Shown in pieces: positions 10,450 through 21,202 of a DNA stretch of 64,000 bases. The stretch lies in NCBI GenBank assembly GCA_013176395.1, contig JABMLP010000028.1, positions 463,281-527,280 of the forward strand, read 5' to 3'. A program made the position numbers and the translations under genes. The DNA comes from Venturia oleaginea. Taxonomy: Eukaryota; Ascomycota; Dothideomycetes; Venturiales; Venturiaceae. How positions within the stretch are numbered: the stretch's first letter is position 1; each line of letters begins with the position of its first letter. The notes beneath the pieces were generated by a model, which had not been told where the DNA came from, made no database searches, and saw only the letters and a program-made list of their open reading frames with translations.

Positions 10450-12024
10450 ATGCCCCGAATTCTCGACCTTCCCTCCCTTGCGGACGATACTACCACCCTC
10501 GAAAACAGTACTCTCGAAAACCCCCTAGCCTTCTACGACTTCTTTATAACCCCTAGACTCGCAGCAACCCTTACTCAGAAGATCCAAGCTACCTTTGCAA
10601 CCCCGGCGGACGAAGCCTCAGTCAACGAAAATGAATACATCCCAGTCTCACACGTTACTCTCGACCGCGCTTCGGCGCTCCCACTCCTCCAGCTTTTAGC
10701 TACCATCTCCCATATGTTCAACACAGCCCAGCGAGACCAGGATACCATGTCCCGTTCAATTCAAGAACTCAAGCTCGAAGCCTCTGAGAACGAAGCTCGC
10801 GCCCTTCGAGCAGAACTCCAGGGCGTTACTTCTCGCGAAATCTCCGCCCCTCGACCAACCCAAGGCGACATCTCTATCTTTGAAGGAGATAAAAAAAAAT
10901 ACAAGAGCTGGCTCTTAGACCTCCGGATAAAACTAAGCGCAGACTCCAAAGCATTCCCTTCAGTAAACTCACAAGTTACTTACGCCTTCAATCGACTTGA
11001 CGACAAGTGCAAATCCACAATTCGCCCATACTACAACGAAACTACGAATTCATGGCCTTTTGAATCCCTCGACGAATTTATCTCAAAACTCAACGACAGC
11101 TACGCTCCTCGTTTCGATATTCAAGATGCTATGAATAAGCTGCAGAACCACAAGATGGCAAACCGAACATTTGCTACTTACGCCGCAGACTTCCGACGCC
11201 TACTCCAAGAAGCCGGAATCACCCTCCCTCACGTCTCAGAACCCGCAAACCCCTTGGAACAACTTATGATTGTCAACTTTCGCAACGGCCTGAGCGCAGA
11301 ACTCAGCGGAGCAATGATTCACGTCCCTACGACAAAGAAACTGGAGAAGTTAATCGATCTGTGCCACAACTGCGAAGCCAACATGAAACAATTCGAGAAA
11401 ATCTCTCGAGCTCGAAAAGCTCCCGTATTCTCAGGATCATCTACATCAGCTACCGCTCCCTCTGCATCCCAACGCGCATTCCTAGTCTCCCCCGCCACTT
11501 CTTACGCTTTCGGAGATGCCATGGACATTTCAGTTATGAACCTCAACGGTAGTGCCGGCGCCGACATAGGTACCTGCCTCCCGTCTCTCCAGATGAAACC
11601 AATTGCATCCTGGACCCTGGAAGAGAAAGCCGCCAATATCCAATGGCGAAAGACCAACAACCGTTGCGGATACTGCGGAGAGCCCGTAGTAATTATGCCT
11701 AATGGTCAGAAGCACATCGCCGCCGTATGCCCTAAGAAAGCCCAGCGTGGACGCCCCTCCAATCAGTTCACTACTCCCAACCAGTTCGCCAGTGACCCCA
11801 TGCAGTTTGGCAACTCCGGAGCTCGAAACTTCATTCCCCCTATGAGCTTTAGCAATATGAGTATGTCAGGAGCATCGGGAGCGTATCCACAGAACGTCCA
11901 GACTCCCCGGATCACTCAAGGCCCTGAAGAACGCTCAGGTTCTACCGCCTCTTCTAGCACCACAAGCTACGGCTTCGGATCAGCCCCATACACCCCGAGT
12001 TCGGAAAACTCACAGTCTCGTTGA
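10450..12024 (+). CDS. Gag-like capsid protein of the gypsy element, 524 aa
   Basis: A structural protein of the retrotransposon particle. The open frame starts at an ATG 72 bp after the 5' LTR and ends in a TGA at 12022. A retrotransposon-gag-type helical domain spans about residues 140-300 (GDISIFEGDKKKYKSWL and following). Near residues 400-435 is a zinc-finger-like C-x2-C...H...C motif with an unusually long spacing instead of the canonical CCHC knuckle. The C-terminal tail is Asn/Ser/Pro-rich. The pol frame, one base back, is already open across the gag stop, so pol is probably reached by -1 frameshifting or re-initiation. The frame is intact. Confidence 0.9.
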   Translation: MPRILDLPSLADDTTTLENSTLENPLAFYDFFITPRLAATLTQKIQATFATPADEASVNENEYIPVSHVTLDRASALPLLQLLATISHMFNTAQRDQDTMSRSIQELKLEASENEARALRAELQGVTSREISAPRPTQGDISIFEGDKKKYKSWLLDLRIKLSADSKAFPSVNSQVTYAFNRLDDKCKSTIRPYYNETTNSWPFESLDEFISKLNDSYAPRFDIQDAMNKLQNHKMANRTFATYAADFRRLLQEAGITLPHVSEPANPLEQLMIVNFRNGLSAELSGAMIHVPTTKKLEKLIDLCHNCEANMKQFEKISRARKAPVFSGSSTSATAPSASQRAFLVSPATSYAFGDAMDISVMNLNGSAGADIGTCLPSLQMKPIASWTLEEKAANIQWRKTNNRCGYCGEPVVIMPNGQKHIAAVCPKKAQRGRPSNQFTTPNQFASDPMQFGNSGARNFIPPMSFSNMSMSGASGAYPQNVQTPRITQGPEERSGSTASSSTTSYGFGSAPYTPSSENSQSR

Positions 12025-15000
12025 AAAGATGTTCATCAAGACACGACAACAAATCGAAACGACATGTTCTTCACATCAGTTCGGCAGTTCTAGGTTACTC
12101 AGAGAAATCAACAGGAGAGATTGATGGACCAGTAGACTCTAGACCAATCATAGTCCCAATTACACTTAATGAATCGATCAAAACCCTCGCCGTTACTGAT
12201 TCCTTTGCCACAGGAAGTTTCATAGACCTCGATTTTGCGCAATCCCACGGCTTTCCCTTTATTCCCCTCGAAAACCCCCGCCGCCTCAAAGCCTTTGACG
12301 GCGAACAGGCATCCTCTGCACCCTCTTACGTTACTCACGAAATCCACGTCTCCGTCAGAACCGGAGAACACCACCTCGAAACCACGAAATTCTTTGTTAC
12401 CCGTCTCGGCTCCGCAGCAGTCATCTTTGGCACTCCCTGGATGAACCTCCACGGTGTGAAACTCGATTTTGAGAATCGTAGTATTCACTTCGGTACCCAC
12501 TGTTCTAAGAAATGACTTCAGGGCCACAAGGGCTCTGTTGAGTATATCCCGCTCCCGTTTGGTGCCCGCGCACCCCCTCAAGAAACCCCGGACTCTCCTC
12601 GCGATTGGAAGATTGTCAACTCTCACGCTTTTCAATGGAATTCTAAGCAGCCCAATGCTCAAATCTACGCAATCAGTATTCAAGATATCGATAAATTTCT
12701 GGCGAAGAAACCGGATTACAAAGACCCTCGCCCCCAGTTACCCAAAGACCTTCACGACCTCGCGCACGCTTTTAACAGAAAAGCTGCTGATTCACTGCCC
12801 CCTTCACGCCTCGTCGACCACAAAATCGAAATTCAAGAAGACAAGAAAGACCAGTTACCCAACGCTCCTCTCTACGGTATGTCCCAGAACGAACTCAAAT
12901 GCCTCCGGAAATGGCTGGAGGAGAATTTGGGAAAAGGTTTTATCAGAAAAAGCCAGTCCGACGTCAGTTCCCCATGTATCTTTGTTAAAAAACCAGGTGG
13001 TGGTCTGCGATTCTGCGTAGACTACCGAAAACTCAACGCGATTACTCGAAAAAACCGATACCCTATTCCCTTACTCCGCGAAACCCTAGACAAACTCAGC
13101 AAAACCAAGTACTTCACGAAGATCGATATTATCTCAGCATTCAACGCACTCCGAGTCCACCCCGACGGCGTTCCTCTCACTGCATTCAGAACCCGCTTCG
13201 GTCTGTTCGAATCTCTAGTTATGAACTTCGGCCTCTGCAATGCCCCGGCGACCTGGCAGTCGTATATTAACGAACAACTTAAAGACTTCCTCGACGTTTT
13301 CTGCACCGCGTACCTCGACGACATCCTAATCTACAGCGGAACTCTCGAAGAGCATAAAATTCAAGTGCGGCAGGTTATCGAACGAATGCACGCAGCAGGA
13401 CTCAACATCGACATCGACAAATGCGAATTCTACCAGACAGAAGTCAAATTTCTCGGTTTAATTATCACAGACCACGGAATCCGGATGGACCCGGACAAAG
13501 TCAAAACAATCATTGATTGGCAATACTGTACCACTCGCCATGACGTCCAATCCTTCCTCGGTTTTGCCAATTTTTACCGCCGTTTTATTTTCAATTACTC
13601 CTCCACCGCGAAACCTCTTACCGACTTACTGAAAAAAGACAAGCCGTTCTACTTCGGCCCAAAACAGCGCGCCGCTTTTGATAAACTCCAAGAAGCCTTC
13701 ATCTCCGCACCAATCCTCGCACATTTCGACCCTACAAAGAAGTGTATTGTCGAAACAGACGCCTCCGACTGGGTAGGCGCTGGAGTACTCTCACAAATCG
13801 GCAATGACGGTTTGCTACACCCCGTCGCCTTCTTCTCTCACAAGTTCACACCCCAGGAGTGTAATTACGAAATCTACGACAAAGAACTCCTAGCAATCAT
13901 TCGCGCATTTGAAGAGTGGCGAGGAGAGCTCGAAGGAACTGAAGACCCGATCGAAGTTATTACAGACCACCAAAACCTCGAACACTACATGTCAACCAAA
14001 AAACTCACTCGCCGACAAGCCCGTTGGGCCGAATTCCTCTTCCAATTCCACTTCGAAATCAAATGGAGACCAGGAAAAGATACTACGAAACCCGACGCCT
14101 TGACCCGCCGCTCCCAAGACCTCCCCTCAAACGTATCCGACCCGCGTATCCAGCACCAGTCACAGGTTATGCTTAAACCCCACACACTTGACCCTAAGAT
14201 TCGAAAAGAACTAGCGCTCCAAGTCCACAATCTTTCATTATGCCCAGTTACGCTTCGTGACCACTCCTCTCCACAAGACTTCGAGAAAAACCCAGACTAC
14301 CGCGACTCTTCCGAAAATGACGGGGACGAATCCCTTGAGCCCCTCAACGATATATGGAACAAACCTAGCAACGACGCAGTAGCTGAAGAACAAATCCCAA
14401 CCACCCCGTTCTCCCCTCCGGACATATTCATCCCTTCGCAAGACCCAGACGACGAAGAGCTTATTTGGGACGAAGACAAGTTTGAAGAACTCTACGCTAG
14501 AGCGTTGACTAAAGACAAAGAACCACGCGAAGTCTTGAAAAAACTACGCGACGGCAAAACCCACCACCGAACGTTGCGGATGCAGGACTGCGAAGAACGC
14601 GACGGCCGCCTTTGGTATAAAAAGTGTCTATTTATTCCCCAAGACGATACACTACAAGCATACATTCTGAAAGCGAACCACGACTGTAATGTCGCAGGTC
14701 ACCCGGGTAAAGCTAACAACTTCCTCAAACTCCGCAAGTTCTACTACTGGCATGGCATGCACGCCACCTCGGACAAATGGGTCTCACGATGCGACGCCTG
14801 TCGACGCGCAAAACCGAGCAACCTAATGTACCAAGGACTCCTCAACACTCTCGAAGCCCCTCAACGAAAATGGGAAGACATCCAGATGGACTTCATTACC
14901 GATTTACCTGCTACACGCAAAGGAGGTAATACCTGCCTCTTAGTAATTGTCGATCGCCTCACCAAAATCAAGCACCTTATCCCCTGCCAAAAACTCCCAG

Positions 15001-16001
15001 AAGCCCGCGAATGCGCCTTACTCTTTCTCCAACACGTCTACCGCCTCCACGGCTTACCTCGAAGCATTATCTCCGACCGAGGATCCCAATTCGTTGCTAT
15101 CCTCTGGAAAGTACTCTGCAAACGCCTCGGAATCCGAATCCGCCTCTCTACCAGTTTCCACCCCGAGACAGATGGCGGGACCGAGCGAGCGAATGCCCAA
15201 GTCGAAATCTACATCCGTGCTTACTGCAATTATCAACAAGATGATTGGGACGAATGGTTACCACTCTGCGAATTCGTGATCAACAACACACCCTCCAATG
15301 CAACAAAACTCACACCATTTTTTGCCGCCTACGGCTACGATCCACGCTCCGGATTGGAAGCGCCAATTCAACCAGACCGTAACGCCTCTCGCCACGAAAT
15401 TACCGAGACACGAAAAGCTAATTCCATGGCTGACTTCATGGCAAACCTTGAGAAGATTTGCTACAACGAGATCCGCCACGCCAGCGCTACCTACGAATAT
15501 TTCAAGAACAAACATCGGCTTGGTTCTCCAAACTACAAAGTTGGTGACTGGGTTTGGCTAAACCTCAAGAATATCAAGACCACGCGCCCATCCAAAAAGT
15601 TCGACTGCAAGTTCGCCGGCAAATTCAAGATTCTACAAGCCCTAGACCACGACGCTTACAAACTCGAGCTCCCTACTTCTATGCATTGCCATCCCGTCTT
15701 TCATACAAATCTACTGCTCCCTGCCTACCCCCCTTCCGACAGGATGTTTCCAAACCAGAATGACTCGCAACCTCCTCCCGTCGATGTTGAAGAAAACGAT
15801 GGAATCTACACCCTGGATGAAGTCGTTGATTCACGATTCAACAAAGCTACGAAGAGATTTGACTACAAGGTTAAATGGGAAGGCTATTACTTACCGACAT
15901 GGGAACCCCTTCAATTCTTGCACAACGCAAAGAGCGCGGTTGATGAATTTCACCAGAGATATCCAAGAAAACCAAAACCAACCGGGTACAGGCCTGGTTA
16001 G
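12021..16001 (+). pseudogene. Gypsy pol polyprotein with one in-frame TGA
   Basis: One continuous frame encodes protease, reverse transcriptase, RNase H, integrase and a chromodomain, broken only by a TGA at 12513-12515 just after the protease. The protease motif reads DSFATG where DSGATG is expected. The reverse transcriptase has AYLDDILIY at about 13313, and RNase H starts with the VETDASDW motif near 13750. The integrase zinc-binding HHCC segment lies at about 14680-14820, and its catalytic residues are seen in MDFITD, SDRGSQF and GGTERAN. The C-terminal chromodomain (YKVKWEGYYLPTWEP, about 15865-15910) marks a chromovirus. Such domains usually steer integration to heterochromatin, which fits the location in a nest. 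With so little LTR divergence, the single stop could be a recent mutation or a read-through site. Confidence 0.9.
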
Positions 16002-16073
16002 GATTCGATCATGCTTCAAGTTTGTCAGTCACCTCGCCAAATAGTTCAGTTTGAACCATTGCGCCTCGGCCTT

Positions 16074-16085
16074 GTTGGGGGGTAC
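16074..16085 (+). promoter_or_regulatory. Gypsy polypurine tract
   Basis: GTTGGGGGGTAC directly precedes the 3' LTR; this is the plus-strand priming site of reverse transcription. Confidence 0.7.
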
Positions 16086-16289
16086 TGTCATGATCGAACT
16101 ATGTTGGTATTCGAATGCAGTTAAACGTAGTTAAATGTGGTGGTTCTGCTCGATCAGGTCTAGCGCGAGACTGGTCGCAAGTACTTAGACTCGTCTCTAC
16201 CTCTTAGTTAGCTCCTCATCCTTACAACTTCGCACATCCCATAGAATTCAAGTCATGCTTCCAAGTCAAGTCCAGGGTCAAACGTGACA
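16086..16289 (+). repeat. Gypsy 3' LTR
   Basis: 204 bp, matching the 5' LTR apart from GTCCAGGG in place of GTCCAAGG near the end. It is followed by the AGAGC target duplication. Confidence 0.95.
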
Positions 16290-16294
16290 AGAGC

Positions 16295-16394
16295 TTATGT
16301 TTACATATGATGTGTGTACTCTAGCAGGAGCTATTGTGATAAAGGAAGTAAGAACGGTATAGCTCAAGTGTGCCTTCTGTACCAGGATGTGACA
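16295..16394 (-). repeat. Copia 3' LTR, right fragment
   Basis: The remaining 100 bp of the split LTR, matching 21288-21387 and ending TGTGACA. It is followed at once by CACCCCCCCAG, the complement of the element's polypurine tract. Confidence 0.9.
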
Positions 16395-16475
16395 CACCCC
16401 CCCAGATATCTTGTGCAGCGGGGTATCTGAATGCTTGCTGTATAACATACAATGCCTCCCATGGGATAACTTCTA

Positions 16476-18521
16476 TCAGCTTCTATCTCTAGAGGGTATA
16501 ACAGTCCTCAATCCAATCTGCCGAACAAACTCCAGATGCTTTGGTGCTGAAAGAGCCTTTGTAAGCCCGTCGGCCGGCATTTGATCTGTACTTGTCCAAA
16601 GGACCTCAATCTGGTCTTTTTGAGCCTCTTGCCGGAGCCAAAAATGGTGAACGTCGACGGGTCGGAGCTTTGTCGTTAAGTTTGGCGTAGGTTTGTTAAT
16701 GATGCCGACTGTCTGAATATTGTCGCATTTAATCTTGATGCCATGCTCTGGGTCAAAGTTGATCTGGTTGAAAAATCTTTGGAGGGCGATTAACTCTTTT
16801 GATGCTGTAGAGAGTGAGAGAAGCTCCGCTTCGGTGGTCGATGTTGTGACCGAAGTTTGCTTAGATGATTTCCAAGCGATTGGACCTTGGAAAGCTGAGA
16901 TGATGAATCCCTGAGTTGATTTCCGAGTTTGTTGGTCATCTGCGAATGAAGCATCACTCGAGGCGTCAATTACTGTCTCTCCTGGCGGAATAAGACGACC
17001 ATCGAAGAAAGGTCCAAGCCACTTTGTACCATTCAGGTAGCAAATGACCCGATCTGCCTCTCTTAGGTGCTCTGGAGATGGATTCATGCTGAATTGACTT
17101 AATACGCTAACTGCCTGCGCGATATCTGGCCGTGTAATGACAGCAGGGTGAATCAAAGAACCTATCCGCTCTTGAAATGCCATGGTCTGTTCCGGTGTGG
17201 CTATCTGATCGTACGGTTCAAGCGTGCGTCCCGAGAGTGGCGTTGTAGGTATCCTTGCGTGTTCTAGGTGGAATTTTGTAACTAGCTTCTCAATGTAGCT
17301 ATCCTGACAAAGATGGAGAGTCTTTGCAGCTCGATCTCTCGTAATTCGGATATTGAGAAAACTGGATGTCGTTTTGAGGTCTCGTACGTTGTACTTCGAA
17401 CCGATGCGGACCTTTAAGGCTTCAACCTCATGCCTAAGGTGCCTTGGTGCAACAATCAGGAAGTCGTCGACGTAGACGAAGATGAGAATCAGGATTTGGC
17501 GATGTACAAATAGACATTGATCTTCTTCACACGGTTGGAAATCAAGTGTGGTTAGGAAGGTCGATAGCTCTCCGAACCAGAGCTTTGAAGACTTTTTCAG
17601 GCCGTAGAGAGCCTTAATAAGGCGGTATACCTGTCCTTTTACCTCAAATCCTGGGGGACATTCAACGAAGACCACTTCGTCGAGCCATGCGTTGATGAAA
17701 GCGTTGATTGCGTCCAGCTGGTCGCAATCGAGGTCGAAGTAGGCTATGAGGGCGCAAACAAGGCGAAATGTCCGATATGCCCCGGTTGCTGCATAGAAGT
17801 CTGCTCCTGTGATCCGCTGTAGGTCTCCACGCACGCAGATTCTGGCCTTGAATTTTATGAGGTATCCATCAGCATCAGATTTATACGAGAACACCCACTT
17901 CAGAGGGAGGACTTGGGCGCTGAGTGGTCTTCCCACTAGCTCAAGTGTCCTTTGAAGTTGTAGTGCCTCTATCTCAACCTTAGCAGCAGCAAGAAACTCT
18001 ACGTGGTATGGATGTGACATCAATTCCTTCCAATTGCGTGGTTCCAGTGGCAGATCATCCCGATGTGCCCTCCGGAACATCATTGCAGCTGAGAATGCGT
18101 GGAAAATAGGGATATATGTCTCTGTTTGGGCCAATCTGGCGCAGTGTGCGGCCTCCCGGGTTTTGGTGTCTATTCCAAGGTAACTGCGTGCCTTTTCTGT
18201 AGGCTTTCGAGTCCTTCCGGAGCGCGATGGCTGTGTGAAGGAATCCTTGAGATGTTTCTCTTTGCCGTCTTTCTCCTTAAGCTTTCTTGTTGTGCGTGTT
18301 TGAGACGTGGATGACGTGGTCTGCGTTGCTGATGTATCCGCCGGTGTATTGGGTTGTGTTACACTTTGGATCGAATGCTCGTCTGATTCCGACTCGTAGT
18401 GCTCTTGTGACATAGGTGTGGGGCTAGGTGTTGGAAAAGGAGCAGTGTCTACCTCCTTGTTCGTTGGTGCCTGTAGACTGCATCTGGATTCCTGTCTGGG
18501 ACGGGATTGGCTCATCGTCAA
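16476..18521 (-). CDS. Copia pol, reverse transcriptase/RNase H part
   Basis: Second open frame of the copia element, read on the minus strand. The first part is a Ser/Thr/Pro-rich linker. The RVT_2-type reverse transcriptase begins around LPLKWVFSYK and carries the catalytic VYVDDFLIV motif near 17470. The RNase H part (DASSDASFADD...TSTTEAELLSLS) ends the protein, as is typical for Ty1/copia. It overlaps the end of the gag-integrase frame by 98 bp in a different frame. Many fungal copia elements have a single frame, so this overlap is either programmed frameshifting or one indel. No internal stop is present. Confidence 0.88.
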   Translation of the reverse strand: MTMSQSRPRQESRCSLQAPTNKEVDTAPFPTPSPTPMSQEHYESESDEHSIQSVTQPNTPADTSATQTTSSTSQTRTTRKLKEKDGKEKHLKDSFTQPSRSGRTRKPTEKARSYLGIDTKTREAAHCARLAQTETYIPIFHAFSAAMMFRRAHRDDLPLEPRNWKELMSHPYHVEFLAAAKVEIEALQLQRTLELVGRPLSAQVLPLKWVFSYKSDADGYLIKFKARICVRGDLQRITGADFYAATGAYRTFRLVCALIAYFDLDCDQLDAINAFINAWLDEVVFVECPPGFEVKGQVYRLIKALYGLKKSSKLWFGELSTFLTTLDFQPCEEDQCLFVHRQILILIFVYVDDFLIVAPRHLRHEVEALKVRIGSKYNVRDLKTTSSFLNIRITRDRAAKTLHLCQDSYIEKLVTKFHLEHARIPTTPLSGRTLEPYDQIATPEQTMAFQERIGSLIHPAVITRPDIAQAVSVLSQFSMNPSPEHLREADRVICYLNGTKWLGPFFDGRLIPPGETVIDASSDASFADDQQTRKSTQGFIISAFQGPIAWKSSKQTSVTTSTTEAELLSLSTASKELIALQRFFNQINFDPEHGIKIKCDNIQTVGIINKPTPNLTTKLRPVDVHHFWLRQEAQKDQIEVLWTSTDQMPADGLTKALSAPKHLEFVRQIGLRTVIPSRDRS

Positions 18522-21108
18522 AGAGTGTGTCCAAAATGACTTGATTTGCCGTATCAGACTCCTCGAGTTGAGTCAATCGAATTGTACGAGTTGCCTTTGA
18601 GACGTTGGCTGGTTGCTCTAGATCTTCAGAGGAGTATTTAGAAGCTTCGTCAATGATGGCGTCCCTAGTAGTAACAACCTCGTCTAGGAATGGAATCCAA
18701 ATGACATAGATGTTGCTTGCCGATGGACCGATGTAGAATCCGATCTCAGCTCGTGGTTCGAACTTCTTGCTGCGCTCTTTGATATCCTTTTTGACGTAAG
18801 CGCGAGATCCTGGTATTCGTAAGGCTGCAAGGTTCGGTTTTCGACCGTAGAGGACTTCGTACGGTGATTTCCAGCCAGAACGGGCCATTGGGGTTCGGTT
18901 GAGAATGTACACAGCTGATTTGACAAAATGTGGCCAAAGATGGTTAGGAAGACCTGCTTCCAGCATCAATTTCCGTGCTCTTTCGACAATCACTCCCCCA
19001 GAGCGTTCGGCAGATCTATTTGGCTGCTTAGTACGCACTGGAGCCTTTTCAATCGAAATCCCCCTATTCCTTGCAAAGGCATCGAACTCCGTCTGAAGCC
19101 CTGCTTCCGGATCTAGTCGGTAGACTCTTGTTGTATGTCCGAGGGTCTGCGTGATGTTGTATGCTTCCTCAAGGCAGAGAATAAGGTCTTCTTGCCGCTT
19201 TCGTGCAAGTGTCCAAGCCATGTGAAGTCCTGAGAACTGACAGTAGATATTTAACGTATACTGGTCGTTATTTAAGGCCTTCTCATTGTAAATAAGATCC
19301 ATGTGAAGTACCTCGAATGGGTAAGAGCCTTGATGCATGGGATATCTGGAGATTTGTTGATGTGACCGGGCCAAAAGGCACTCCTTACAACGAGGGTTCT
19401 CATTAAGGCGGTCGTGTGCAGGAGAATGAGTGAATTTGACTCCGTCAACGGCAGTTGGAAGCTGTTTCAGGGCTGAAAAGCCAATATGGCCCATTCTGCG
19501 ATGCCATCGGTCGGATGTCGCCAGAGAGGTGTGTTGTTGGTGAGAATTTACCGCAGCAACGCTGATCTGGCGAAACTGTTGGGTCGTGAGGCTGCTTGAT
19601 AGACATATGTCTAAAGGACTTGGTTCGAGGACGTAAAATCCTTGATGTTTGAAAATGTAAGCAAAGATTGTCGAACGGTCGTTGAGGGAACGCATGGTCC
19701 TCGTTGCGCCGTCGAAATACACTCCCTTAGCTTCAAACTTATCGTACGAAGCCAAGTTGACATGGAAACCTGGGATATAGGCAACATCTTGCAGAGTGAT
19801 AGTGCTTGTTCCTTCAGGGCTGTGGATAACGATTTCAACGGTGCCGTAACCTTTGATTTGGCCTTCGGTGTCCCCAAACAGGCATGTCTCGCTGCTGGTC
19901 GTGTGCTGGAAGGTCTTGAACCGGGATATGTCATGGCAGAGGTGTGTATCTGAGCCGCTGTCAAGGATGAAGCTGTCGTGAAGGCGGTTTGATGACTGTT
20001 CAGCCATGCTAGCTACCTTGCGAGCTAAAGTATGTGAGATCTGGCGCTGCACAGAGAAGTACTGAGGCTTTCCAGTGGCAGTCTGCCCCAGATTGGCGCT
20101 GTTTGTTGCTGCTTTTGGCGTTTCGGACGCAACCGTCGTCGTGGTCGTCAAAATCCAATCAGGCGGTGTCAAATGTATCCGAGCAAGGGTTTTTTGGATG
20201 AATTTAATTTTGTTTGGGTTCTTGATAAGATCATTGGTAATCCGTTGCTTTGTCGTAGCGTCTTCAGTCCATCCTGGTCCTCTCTTTGTAGTGTTGAGAT
20301 ATGGACAATCCACGTACCGCTCGCTTTGACCGCACACACAAGTATACGACCTGTTTTGATCCGATCTGCGTTCCGACTGACTGGGATTGTTGTATGTAGC
20401 TTGTCCTGGTCCAAGAACTGCTTGTGCTGACCGTACATTGTCGTTTATAATTGATCGGGTCATGTTTGCTGTCAACTCATACATCTCCACCAGTTTCTTC
20501 AGGGATGATGTGGACTTGGTCGTGGCTCCTAGATGCTCTGATAGAGTCTGAGTGACCATAGCTTGAGTGAACTCCGGATTCGATGCCTTTGATGCCTTAA
20601 TGAAGTCCTTGCAAAGTCGTTTCTCCGTTAACACTGTGCCGTCGATCCGTTTGGCCATATCCAGCAGCTTGAGCCATCGATGAAGCCAGATTGTGACATT
20701 CTGGGCCTTGGTGCCTCTGATAAGCCGTGCGTGCTCGTCCATGGCGTCTGTTTCCCGTTGATCGCCGTTGATGGCGACTGCATCTCTGATAGCTGTCAAA
20801 CGCTCGCGTGGTGACGGATCTAAGTCCAGGATATGCATCTGATATCCAGAGGAGATCGTCGTGGCGATTTGCGTCGAAACTTTGAGCAATTGTTCCTTCA
20901 AGCGTTCATTTTGAGCCACTTTAAGCTTAAACACAACGTCCCAGCCTGCTGGCTGATTGACCGGAAGCGGTATCTCATCAGGTACTTCATCTTCCCTGTC
21001 TGGATCGCAGTACTTCCAAAGGCCGAAGCTTTGTGCAAATGTCTTGATAGAACGGAACCAATCGTCGTAGTCTGAAGGCTTCTCGAGAGTGTACATAACG
21101 CTTGCCAT
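18424..21108 (-). CDS. Copia gag-protease-integrase polyprotein
   Basis: First open frame of the copia element, about 894 aa from the ATG at 21106-21108; the frame is open slightly further upstream but without another ATG. The N-terminal half is a UBN2/gag-type helical domain beginning with the usual ESW-like YDDWFRSIKTFAQ segment. A cysteine-containing segment (YTCVCGQ...CPY) replaces a classical zinc knuckle. The protease active site is LDSGSDTHLC (about residue 390). The integrase has an HHCC zinc-binding segment (HRRMGH...CKECLLARSH), a first Asp in VLHMDLI, a second in RLDPEAGL and a Glu in NRSAERSGG. The C-terminus overlaps the reverse transcriptase frame. Confidence 0.88.
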   Translation of the reverse strand: MASVMYTLEKPSDYDDWFRSIKTFAQSFGLWKYCDPDREDEVPDEIPLPVNQPAGWDVVFKLKVAQNERLKEQLLKVSTQIATTISSGYQMHILDLDPSPRERLTAIRDAVAINGDQRETDAMDEHARLIRGTKAQNVTIWLHRWLKLLDMAKRIDGTVLTEKRLCKDFIKASKASNPEFTQAMVTQTLSEHLGATTKSTSSLKKLVEMYELTANMTRSIINDNVRSAQAVLGPGQATYNNPSQSERRSDQNRSYTCVCGQSERYVDCPYLNTTKRGPGWTEDATTKQRITNDLIKNPNKIKFIQKTLARIHLTPPDWILTTTTTVASETPKAATNSANLGQTATGKPQYFSVQRQISHTLARKVASMAEQSSNRLHDSFILDSGSDTHLCHDISRFKTFQHTTSSETCLFGDTEGQIKGYGTVEIVIHSPEGTSTITLQDVAYIPGFHVNLASYDKFEAKGVYFDGATRTMRSLNDRSTIFAYIFKHQGFYVLEPSPLDICLSSSLTTQQFRQISVAAVNSHQQHTSLATSDRWHRRMGHIGFSALKQLPTAVDGVKFTHSPAHDRLNENPRCKECLLARSHQQISRYPMHQGSYPFEVLHMDLIYNEKALNNDQYTLNIYCQFSGLHMAWTLARKRQEDLILCLEEAYNITQTLGHTTRVYRLDPEAGLQTEFDAFARNRGISIEKAPVRTKQPNRSAERSGGVIVERARKLMLEAGLPNHLWPHFVKSAVYILNRTPMARSGWKSPYEVLYGRKPNLAALRIPGSRAYVKKDIKERSKKFEPRAEIGFYIGPSASNIYVIWIPFLDEVVTTRDAIIDEASKYSSEDLEQPANVSKATRTIRLTQLEESDTANQVILDTLFDDEPIPSQTGIQMQSTGTNEQGGRHCSFSNT

Positions 21109-21189
21109 AGCGGAAATGATCGCTGCCAATGCGTATAAAGCGAAGTAAAGGTCGGAGGTAAAGAAGTTAGAATTACTTAAGTAGTGTGA

Positions 21190-21202
21190 CCGGGCTCATA
21201 AC
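21190..21202 (-). promoter_or_regulatory. Copia primer-binding site, half-tRNA(iMet) type
   Basis: The plus strand reads CCGGGCTCATAAC right up to the LTR start at 21203. This is the anticodon arm of a methionine tRNA (GGGCTCATAAC), not a tRNA 3' end. Drosophila copia and yeast Ty5 use such an internally cleaved initiator tRNA as primer. Confidence 0.65.

Larger units (their letters stand above)
10174..16289 (+). mobile_element. Ty3/gypsy chromodomain retrotransposon
   Basis: Bounded by 204-bp LTRs (10174-10377 and 16086-16289), both TGTCATG...GTGACA, with only one difference noticed between them, so the insertion is young. The target duplication AGAGC is perfect (10169-10173 and 16290-16294). 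The gene order gag, protease, reverse transcriptase, RNase H, integrase, chromodomain is that of chromoviruses. A polypurine tract (GTTGGGGGGTAC, 16074-16085) precedes the 3' LTR. It sits inside the left LTR of the copia element and is therefore the youngest insertion of that stack. Confidence 0.97.
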
